6,598 nucleotides of DNA from Lachnospiraceae bacterium (GTDB taxonomy: Bacteria > Bacillota_A > Clostridia > Lachnospirales > Lachnospiraceae): NCBI GenBank assembly GCA_024689605.1, contig JAILDD010000085.1, forward strand, positions 1 to 6,598, in the 5' to 3' direction. Both the position numbers and the translations under genes were made by a program. The notes beneath the pieces are model-generated. The model made no database searches. It was not told the DNA's origin and saw nothing but the letters and a program-made list of their open reading frames with translations. Shown here one piece after another: positions 1-4,743 of the stretch (within the stretch, counting starts at the first letter, position 1; each line of letters opens with the position of its first letter).

Positions 1-1
1 G

Positions 2-361
2 GAAACCCTTGATTTCAGAAAAGGTTCTGTGGGTGCTGACGGTGACGAGGAGGAAAATATCCTCATGCTCGGCAGAAATGTTGTAAATAAGGCTATCCCC
101 CTGATCCTTGGTGAGGAAGAAAAGGTGAACGGAAGACATGCTGCATCAGCCGGAAAGATTTCGGATGAGATGCTCTTCTATATGGAGACAAGGGGCATTG
201 ATGAGCGTGCTGCCAGGGAGATGATGATAAGGTCCAATATCTCAAGAGTGACCAGGCTCATTCCCAACGGAGAGATAAGAGCGGCAGCCGATTCTTACGT
301 GGACAGGATTTTTTCAAATTGTAGCGGTGACTGTAAAGCATGCCCCAGCGGAAGTCACTGA
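2..361 (+). CDS. sufD: SufD/SufB-family Fe-S cluster assembly protein, C-terminal part (5' end outside window)
   Basis: The reading frame is open from the window edge to TGA at 359-361, giving 119 residues of a protein whose start lies upstream. The segment reads like the end of the SufBD beta-helix and its C-terminal helices: a TLDFRKGSVGADGDEEE stretch, then NKAIPLILGEEEKVNGRHAA, then DEMLFYMETRGIDERAA, matching the family pattern 'LFY-x2-(S/T)RG-x5-A'. In the family, SufB and SufD associate with the ATPase SufC to form the scaffold on which Fe-S clusters are built in the cytosol. I prefer SufD over SufB because sufS and sufU follow on the same strand, as in the sufCBDSU order common in Clostridia; SufB cannot be excluded from this fragment. 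The tail is odd: it ends in a Cys-rich NCSGDCKACPSGSH (Cys-x3-Cys-x2-Cys). The gene is followed by a minus-strand ABC-F gene, so it is separated from sufS. Confidence 0.88.
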   Translation, partial: ETLDFRKGSVGADGDEEENILMLGRNVVNKAIPLILGEEEKVNGRHAASAGKISDEMLFYMETRGIDERAAREMMIRSNISRVTRLIPNGEIRAAADSYVDRIFSNCSGDCKACPSGSH

Positions 362-499
362 AAAAGCTTGACAAAACCCCTATATCAGATAAACATTTTT
401 AATGTAAATCAGAACCCGGGGCAGAACCCCATGACTTAAGGTCTGACGCTACGGTCATCATCTCAACGGCAGCTATGGTCTTTTTTTCTGCAGATTAAT

Positions 500-540
500 T
501 GAGGATCTCAATATCTTTAAGGTTCAGCACAAGATCCTCA
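500..540. terminator. Inverted repeat between convergent sufD and ABC-F genes, possible terminator
   Basis: A perfect 9-bp inverted repeat, TGAGGATCT at 500-508 and AGATCCTCA at 532-540, encloses a 23-nt loop. It lies 4 nt after the ABC-F stop codon on the minus strand and about 140 nt after the sufD stop on the plus strand. On the plus strand the right arm is followed by TATTTTA, a modest U-tract; on the minus strand the following sequence is AT-rich without a T run. It could end transcripts from one or both sides, but the long loop and weak U-tract make it less than canonical. The rest of 362-499 holds a GGGG-CAGAA-CCCC mini hairpin (418-430) and no convincing gene. Confidence 0.4.
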
Positions 541-544
541 TATT

Positions 545-2080
545 TTAGGTAATAGTTATAATATTTGTAGCCACCTTTTCCTGGAATCTGACATCATGCT
601 CCACCAGCAGCATTGTGGGTTCGTATTTCAGTATCAGCTTTTCAATCTGCATCCTTGAAAACACATCAATATAATTGAGGGGCTCATCCCATATGTACAG
701 ATGGGCAGGCGTGATCAGGCTTGCTGCTATAAGAATTTTCTTTTTCTGTCCCTCAGAATATTCTTTCATATCCTTTGCAAACTGCTCACGTCCAAAATCA
801 AGGTTTCGCAATACTGCCAGGAACAGGCTTTCATCCAGGCCTCTCTTTTCACAGAATTCCTTCAGCGACCCCGAGAGAAAAGACGTGTCCTGGCTGACAT
901 AGGATATGGTCATGCCGCTTGCCGCTTCAAAAACACCCGATACAAGCAGCTCCGGGTCCATCCCGTATTCCGACAGGTTTAAAACATTAAGGACAGCTTT
1001 CAGTATACTGGACTTGCCACATCCGTTATTTCCGGAAAGGATCACCCTTTCGCCCCTTTTTACCCGGAAGTCCAGTCCCGTAAACAGTTCCTGCCGGGCA
1101 GATTTATATTTAAGCGACAGGTCTTTTGCGTTTATCAAAACTTCTTTGTGAAACCAAAGGGGCTGTATCTTAAGATCCGTTACCCGCTCTATATCATTAA
1201 GCAGCCCTTCCTTTTCCTCGATTTCCCTTTCCATACGCATCTCATAGGACTTCACCCTGGACTGCATCTTTTTGGTCTTGGCTCCGATATAGGACCTGGT
1301 GGATATATTTCTTTCAGGCTCCTTAATAGGATCAAAACCGATCTTACTGTTTTCGTTCTTTTCCGCCCAGCGGCTGCTCCTGTCTGCCGCACTTTTAAGT
1401 TTCCCTATTTCCTTGAGATGTTTTTCATTCTCTGCCAGCCTGTATGCATCCTGCTTTTCCTTGTTCTCCCACCAGGAAGAAAAGTTCCCTGCCTGCACTT
1501 CTATTGTGGAACGGTTAAGTACCAGCACGTGATCGCACACTCCGTCCAGCAGGTCCCTGTCATGGGAAACAAGTATGAAACCCTTCTTGGAAGCGAGATA
1601 CTCTTTAACCACATTCCTCGCACGGGTGTCCAGGTGGTTCGTAGGTTCATCTATCAGAAGAAACTCGTTTTCCCCGGCAAAAAGTACCGCCAGCATTACC
1701 CTTGTCCGTTCGCCGAAGCTCAGGCTGCCAAAAGGCCTGTACAGACATTCTGCATCCATTTTTATCTGATCCATCTGGATAAGCACCTGCCACATTTCTG
1801 TCTGAGGCTTCCAGACTTCAATAAGGTCAGCTGCTGTTTTCTTCAGATCATCTTCTGATCCCTGATATGGAAAATAGTCAAAAACGGTACCGGCTGTGAT
1901 GCTTCCCCGGTATGAATATTTCCCCAATAGAAGATTAAGGAAAGTAGTCTTACCCTTTCCGTTCCGGCCGATGAATCCCAGCTTCCAGTCAGTATCAATA
2001 CTGAAATTTACATTTTCAAAAACATCATCTGCACTTCCGTCATATGCAAATGTTAAGTTATTCACTTGTATCTGTGACAT
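545..2080 (-). CDS. ABC-F ATPase, Lsa/Vga-like ribosomal protection protein (antibiotic resistance type)
   Basis: This 511-residue protein has two ABC ATPase domains and no membrane segment, the layout of ABC-F translation factors. Domain 1 has Walker A GRNGKGKT (38-45), signature LSFGER (120-125), Walker B LLIDEP (141-146, catalytic Glu145) and SHDR (172-175). A charged linker of roughly residues 200-312, the region that reaches the peptidyl transferase centre in this family, joins the domains. Domain 2 has GNNGCGKS (350-357), SEGQKK (442-447), LYIWDEPLNYIDVF (461-474, catalytic Glu466) and EHD (494-496). The phrase LYIWDEPLNYxDVF and the overall length (about 500 residues) are what I recall for the Lsa/Vga/Sal resistance group, which displaces or counteracts lincosamides, pleuromutilins and streptogramin A on the ribosome. 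I chose ATG 2078-2080 because a strong AAGGAGG lies 6 nt upstream; the frame stays open to 2200, but that extension runs through hairpins. Signature 1 is unusual (Phe for the usual Gly). The drug spectrum is inferred; a housekeeping ABC-F role is the alternative. Confidence 0.93.
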   Translation of the reverse strand: MSQIQVNNLTFAYDGSADDVFENVNFSIDTDWKLGFIGRNGKGKTTFLNLLLGKYSYRGSITAGTVFDYFPYQGSEDDLKKTAADLIEVWKPQTEMWQVLIQMDQIKMDAECLYRPFGSLSFGERTRVMLAVLFAGENEFLLIDEPTNHLDTRARNVVKEYLASKKGFILVSHDRDLLDGVCDHVLVLNRSTIEVQAGNFSSWWENKEKQDAYRLAENEKHLKEIGKLKSAADRSSRWAEKNENSKIGFDPIKEPERNISTRSYIGAKTKKMQSRVKSYEMRMEREIEEKEGLLNDIERVTDLKIQPLWFHKEVLINAKDLSLKYKSARQELFTGLDFRVKRGERVILSGNNGCGKSSILKAVLNVLNLSEYGMDPELLVSGVFEAASGMTISYVSQDTSFLSGSLKEFCEKRGLDESLFLAVLRNLDFGREQFAKDMKEYSEGQKKKILIAASLITPAHLYIWDEPLNYIDVFSRMQIEKLILKYEPTMLLVEHDVRFQEKVATNIITIT

Positions 2081-2086
2081 ATATAT

Positions 2087-2093
2087 CCTCCTT
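2087..2093 (-). promoter_or_regulatory. Strong ribosome binding site that sets the ABC-F start
   Basis: On the minus strand AAGGAGG stands 6 nt before ATG 2078-2080. It decides the start against the longer open frame reaching position 2200, which would place the start inside a hairpin without a binding site. Confidence 0.92.
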
Positions 2094-2140
2094 TCAGCCA
2101 CCTCGCAGCGTCCGCTGCTCGGTGATGCGTTGCCGGTCAA

Positions 2141-2263
2141 ATGTCCGGCCGTGTAACCACGGCGGACATCTGGCATATAGCAATTCTTGTGTCTGTCCAT
2201 GCAAGCATGGCAGCCACCGAATTGCTATACGCCAGCGGCCTGCGTGCAAGCACGGCAGGCCGC
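2141..2263 (-). repeat. Block of three abutting hairpins in the ABC-F leader
   Basis: The 123 bases consist almost wholly of three inverted repeats placed end to end. In transcript order: hairpin 1 (2263-2235) is a 9-bp GCGGCCTGC/GCAGGCCGC stem, with an inner GTG-CUUG-CAC tip. Hairpin 2 (2234-2171) has 16-nt arms with one wobble position (TGGCGTATAGCAATTC / GAATTGCTATATGCCA) enclosing further pairing GTG, CTG, CCATG around a CUUG loop, about 27 pairs in all. Hairpin 3 (2169-2141) is a 12-bp stem with one bulged base around a GUUA loop. The tips resemble each other (GTGCTTGCAC, ATGCTTGCAT, GTGGTTACAC), suggesting related units. The block lies between the putative attenuator terminator and the ABC-F ribosome binding site, so it would be in the 5' leader of the full-length mRNA. 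It may be a structured regulatory RNA or a palindromic repeat element; no named family was recognised. A further small palindrome lies at 2105-2118. Confidence 0.8.
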
Positions 2264-2281
2264 TTGTCCGTCTTATCGCAC

Positions 2282-2308
2282 AAAAATTCCACTCCATGCC
2301 GGAGTGGA
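2282..2308 (-). terminator. Intrinsic terminator in the ABC-F leader, probable attenuator
   Basis: On the minus strand TCCACTCC (2308-2301), a 5-nt loop GGCAT and GGAGTGGA (2295-2288) form an 8-bp stem followed by ATTTTT. This is a regular rho-independent terminator, about 200 nt ahead of the ABC-F start and directly after the stop codon of a 30-codon leader ORF. A terminator here would abort ABC-F transcripts unless something prevents the hairpin. Known resistance ABC-F genes of Gram-positive bacteria are often controlled in this way, with a ribosome stalled by the drug on the leader peptide. The hairpin is seen directly; the attenuator role is inferred from position. Confidence 0.7.
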
Positions 2309-2401
2309 TCACATATACAAATGAAGACTTATAATATGCCGAAATGCATACAGCATCGCTTCTGATGGCTTCAAAATGAATACGATAATCCAATCCGGCA
2401 T
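2309..2401 (-). CDS. Putative leader peptide of the ABC-F attenuator (30 residues)
   Basis: The minus-strand frame ATG 2401-2399 to TGA 2311-2309 encodes 30 residues beginning MPDWIIVFILKPSEAM and ending HIISLHLYM. Its stop codon touches the first base of the terminator stem at 2308, so a ribosome held near the end of this frame would cover the left arm of the hairpin. AAGG (2416-2413) lies 11 nt before the ATG, somewhat far; an in-frame TTG at 2407-2405 would have the same AAGG at 5 nt and give 32 residues. I know of no matching peptide family and hydrophobic leader peptides diverge quickly, so support is positional: ORF, stop and terminator directly joined, upstream of an antibiotic-type ABC-F gene. 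It could be a chance frame; 30 codons is not significant alone. Confidence 0.5.
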   Translation of the reverse strand: MPDWIIVFILKPSEAMLYAFRHIISLHLYM

Positions 2402-2515
2402 ACACAAACAGACCTTAAGGTCCTTTTATCCTGCTTGCATTTACCAAATCTGATTATCTGTTCTTCATTTTCTCACCAACACACAGATAGTGCGCCTTTC
2501 TGTTTTATGTTTGAA

Positions 2516-2544
2516 AGGATAACACCACGCGATGAATTAATCAA
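2516..2544 (-). promoter_or_regulatory. Probable promoter of the ABC-F leader transcript
   Basis: On the minus strand TTGATT (2544-2539), a 17-nt spacer and TATCCT (2521-2516) match sigma-A spacing, and the -10 box is preceded by TGT, an extended -10. Transcription would begin near 2509, about 108 nt before the leader ATG and about 430 nt before the ABC-F start. An alternative TATAAT box on the same strand at 2569-2564 has only a poor -35. Confidence 0.5.
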
Positions 2545-2578
2545 TATGTTTTTTTTGATGCCCATTATATCCCGGTAT

Positions 2579-2607
2579 TTGTCGCTGTGTGCAAAAGATG
2601 TTATAAT
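2579..2607 (+). promoter_or_regulatory. Probable promoter of the sufS-sufU genes
   Basis: TTGTCG (2579-2584), a 17-nt spacer and a perfect TATAAT (2602-2607) with an upstream TG at 2599-2600 form a strong extended -10 promoter. It faces away from the ABC-F promoter, with about 34 nt between the two -35 boxes, and would give a 5' leader of about 95 nt before sufS. It explains how sufS can be expressed although it is cut off from sufD. Confidence 0.7.
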
Positions 2608-2629
2608 GACACCGTTTGTTATGAGTTGT

Positions 2630-2657
2630 GCCCGTCATTCGCATGAGTCTGACGGGC
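2630..2657 (+). other. Hairpin in the sufS 5' leader
   Basis: GCCCGTCA (2630-2637) and TGACGGGC (2650-2657) form a perfect 8-bp stem with a 12-nt loop, starting about 16 nt after the predicted transcription start. No U-tract follows, so it is not a terminator. It is followed by a second GC-rich imperfect stem around 2670-2693. Either may affect mRNA stability or translation of sufS; no known riboswitch class was recognised. Confidence 0.55.
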
Positions 2658-2708
2658 GGAATAATGAAAGGGCCGGGGTAAAAGTCCGGGCCGGAATGGA
2701 ACAGTTAA

Positions 2709-3947
2709 ATGGATGTAAATTCAATACGCAGGGATTTTCCCATACTTGCTGATAACCCTGAATATATTTATTTTGACAATGCGGCCACTTCACAGAGGCC
2801 TGTGCATGTGCTTGATGCAATAGAAAACTTTTACCGCACTACCAATGCAAATCCCTTAAGGGGGCTGTATGAGTGGAGCGTGGGTGCCACGGATATATAT
2901 GAAAAGTCAAGGCATGCAATGGCAGGCTTCGTAGGCGCAGAGCATGACGAGGAGATCATATTTGTGCGCAATGCCACCGAAGCACTGAATCTCGTGGCAT
3001 ATTCCTATGGGCTAAATAATCTCCATGAGGGTGATGAGATACTGATCACTGTCATGGAGCATCACAGTAACATACTCCCCTGGCAGATGGTGGCAAAGTC
3101 TACCGGTGCAGTGCTTAAATACATAGAGCCTGAAGATGACGGCACCATTACGGAAGAAAAATTAAAGAGCTGTGTCACGGAAAAGACCAGGCTTATCGGA
3201 ATGGCGATCGTTTCTAATGTGCTGGGAGTAAAGAATCCTGTGAAGCTGGCGGCTGACCTGGTACATGCCAACGGCGGAGTGATGGTAGCCGACGGAGCCC
3301 AGGGCGTTCCCCACATGAAGGTGGATGTGAAGGAGATCGGTGCCGACTTCCTTGCATTTTCAGGCCACAAGATGTTAGGCCCCATGGGGATAGGTGCGCT
3401 GTATGGACGTATGGAACTGCTGGAGAAGATGCCGCCCTTCCTTTCCGGCGGTGAAATGATAGAATATGTGAAGCGTGATTCTGCAACATATGCCGAGCTC
3501 CCTCACAAGTTTGAGGCCGGAACCGTGAATGCAGCCGGGGCAGCAGGCATGGCTGCGGCAGCAGAGTATCTGAACAGTATCGGATTTGAGGCTATAGAGG
3601 AGCAGGAGAATAAAGTTACAAAAATAGTGTACGAGGGATTAAAGTCTATTCCCTATGTGCATGTATACGGAAGCGATGATGTGACAAAGCATTCGGGCAT
3701 AGTCACTTTCAACATAGACGGCTGCCATCCCCATGACATATCAACGGTGCTGGATGATGAGCACATTGCTGTCAGGGCAGGACATCACTGCGCGCAGCCC
3801 CTTATGGAATTCATGCAGGAAAGGCTTAAGATGGAGTTCAGGGCTACTGCCAGGGCGAGCGTATATTTTTACAATACCGAAGAAGAAGCAGAGAGATTTG
3901 TTGAAGCAGTAAAGAAAGTAAGAGGCTGGCTGGGATATGGAGCTTAA
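2709..3947 (+). CDS. sufS: Cysteine desulfurase SufS (group II)
   Basis: This 412-residue PLP enzyme removes sulfur from L-cysteine to give alanine and an enzyme persulfide, the sulfur source for Fe-S cluster assembly in the cytosol. The N-terminal YFDNAATSQRP (21-31), PLP-stacking His in EHHSN (117-121), VADGAQ (193-198, Asp195), SGHK with the PLP Lys221, and the group II active-site segment RAGHHCAQP (356-364, catalytic Cys361) are all present, as is the C-terminal ARASVYFYNT (381-390). Length is typical of SufS/CsdA. The ATG is fixed by an in-frame TAA directly before it; the ribosome binding site is weak (GGAATGGA, 8 nt away). The gene has its own promoter at 2579-2607 and overlaps sufU by 11 nt, so translation of the two is probably coupled. 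In family members paired with SufU, the persulfide is handed to the zinc site of SufU. Confidence 0.97.
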   Translation: MDVNSIRRDFPILADNPEYIYFDNAATSQRPVHVLDAIENFYRTTNANPLRGLYEWSVGATDIYEKSRHAMAGFVGAEHDEEIIFVRNATEALNLVAYSYGLNNLHEGDEILITVMEHHSNILPWQMVAKSTGAVLKYIEPEDDGTITEEKLKSCVTEKTRLIGMAIVSNVLGVKNPVKLAADLVHANGGVMVADGAQGVPHMKVDVKEIGADFLAFSGHKMLGPMGIGALYGRMELLEKMPPFLSGGEMIEYVKRDSATYAELPHKFEAGTVNAAGAAGMAAAAEYLNSIGFEAIEEQENKVTKIVYEGLKSIPYVHVYGSDDVTKHSGIVTFNIDGCHPHDISTVLDDEHIAVRAGHHCAQPLMEFMQERLKMEFRATARASVYFYNTEEEAERFVEAVKKVRGWLGYGA

Positions 3948-4410
3948 GAGTTTATACAGGGAAATAGTAAATGAGCATAATCTGCACCCTACTCATAAGG
4001 GTGACATGGAATCGCCGTCAATGATACTTAACGGGGTGAACCCCAGCTGCGGCGACGACATATATCTGCAGCTTAAGCTTGATGAAAATGACATTGTGAC
4101 GGACGGTTGTTTTAACGGCTCCGGCTGTGCCATTTCCCAGGCATCCGCTGATATGATGCTGGACCTGATAATCGGCAGCACAAAGGAAGAGGCTCTAGCC
4201 TATGCCGAGAGATTCATGAACATGGTACGCAGCACTGCTACCCCTGAAGAAATTGAGTCTTTAGATGAAGCAGCTTCCCTGGAGGATATTTCTCATATGC
4301 CTGCCCGTGTGAAGTGCGCAACCCTCGGCTGGAAAACCATGCAACGTATGCTTCGTGACGGTGAGAGCGAAGGCGGCAGCAGACAGATATGTGAGGGCTG
4401 CACCACTTAA
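3937..4410 (+). CDS. sufU: SufU zinc-dependent sulfur transferase of the SUF system
   Basis: The 157-residue protein belongs to the SufU/IscU-like family. SufU of Gram-positive bacteria binds zinc, activates SufS by swapping a zinc ligand and accepts its persulfide. The expected ligands are present: Cys38 and Asp40 in NPSCGD, Cys64 in GSGCAIS, and Cys127 in RVKCATLGW. The 18-21-residue insertion that separates SufU from IscU is consistent with the long segment between Cys64 and Cys127. The start ATG lies inside the end of sufS, an 11-nt overlap typical of coupled translation. The C-terminal tail is longer than the core and ends RQICEGCTT, with an additional Cys152-x2-Cys155 pair; Cys58 is a further extra cysteine. 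An 88-residue small protein follows after 5 nt. Confidence 0.95.
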   Translation: MELKSLYREIVNEHNLHPTHKGDMESPSMILNGVNPSCGDDIYLQLKLDENDIVTDGCFNGSGCAISQASADMMLDLIIGSTKEEALAYAERFMNMVRSTATPEEIESLDEAASLEDISHMPARVKCATLGWKTMQRMLRDGESEGGSRQICEGCTT

Positions 4411-4415
4411 AAATT

Positions 4416-4682
4416 ATGAGAATCTGGTTCCGTATATGGAAAAATGCACATCTGATAAAGCAGACGGTCATCGAGCGTAACGAAGATGATACCCGTACCC
4501 ACAAGGTTTTAAATTCCCTTGAGGAGGCATGTCACGAATTCGATCTGGATATTCCCATCTGGCTTGATAAAAATGTAAAAGAGTTCAAACGTTCTTCAAA
4601 AACACGCTTTACTTCTGACAGTTTTATTTCTGAGATTGATTTTGATCATATGGAAATGAGTGTACTGGAGGAGGATATCTGA
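4416..4682 (+). CDS. Small conserved-looking protein of unknown function, 88 residues, downstream of sufU
   Basis: The frame starts 5 nt after the sufU stop with no clear ribosome binding site, so it is probably translated by coupling to sufU. The protein is acidic in its C-terminal half with a basic aromatic start (MRIWFRIWKNAHLIKQ). It contains DDTRTHKVLNSLEEACHEFD, PIWLDKNVKEFKR and DFDHMEMSVLEED. I recall small clostridial proteins with the same pattern (MRIWFKIW, DDTRTHKV, PIWLD, KTRF), of unassigned function, but have no name for the family. There is no signal peptide, membrane segment or metal-binding cysteine pair; the only Cys is in EEACHEFD. Its position suggests membership of the suf transcript, but does not establish a role in Fe-S assembly. 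Codon use looks like that of its neighbours. Confidence 0.8.
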   Translation: MRIWFRIWKNAHLIKQTVIERNEDDTRTHKVLNSLEEACHEFDLDIPIWLDKNVKEFKRSSKTRFTSDSFISEIDFDHMEMSVLEEDI

Positions 4683-4711
4683 TATAAGAAAATACCCCTA
4701 TAAAAGGAGGT

Positions 4712-4743
4712 GTGCCCGGACGGTGATGACTCCACCCGGGCAC
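4712..4743 (+). terminator. Hairpin after the suf genes, possible transcript end
   Basis: GTGCCCGG (4712-4719) and CCGGGCAC (4736-4743) make a perfect 8-bp GC-rich stem with a 16-nt loop, 29 nt after the last suf-linked gene. No U-tract follows (GAAAACTATG), so it is not a standard intrinsic terminator and may instead protect the 3' end. An unexplained AAAAGGAGG stands directly before the stem. Confidence 0.4.

Noticed and set aside
368..396. Perfect TTGACA after sufD
   Set aside because: No acceptable -10 box at 16-18 nt (AAACAT or TAAACA only) and nothing on the plus strand to transcribe before the opposing ABC-F gene.
399..461. Minus-strand 20-codon frame (MMTVASDLKSW...) downstream of the ABC-F gene
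   Set aside because: No ribosome binding site, very short, and no recognisable remnant.
481..487. T7 run after sufD as an intrinsic terminator
   Set aside because: No inverted repeat of useful length precedes the run.
1148..1858. Plus-strand open frame of 236 codons opposite the ABC-F gene
   Set aside because: It lies antisense to a clear two-domain ATPase, shows low-complexity Phe/Leu/Cys-rich translation typical of shadow frames, and has no ribosome binding site.
2081..2200. 40-residue N-terminal extension of the ABC-F frame, starting at 2200
   Set aside because: The extension translates the hairpin block, is not ABC-like, and has no ribosome binding site; ATG 2080 has AAGGAGG at 6 nt and begins with the family-like MSQIQVNNLTFAYD.
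2094..2405. Minus-strand 103-codon frame with repeated PCLHAG / PCLHGQ / PWLHGR segments
   Set aside because: The repeated peptide is explained by the repeated hairpin tips in the DNA; the frame starts with GTG without a good binding site and runs through the terminator stem.
2435..2752. Plus-strand 105-codon frame over the divergent promoter region and sufS start
   Set aside because: It overlaps both promoters and the beginning of sufS in another frame and has no plausible start signal.
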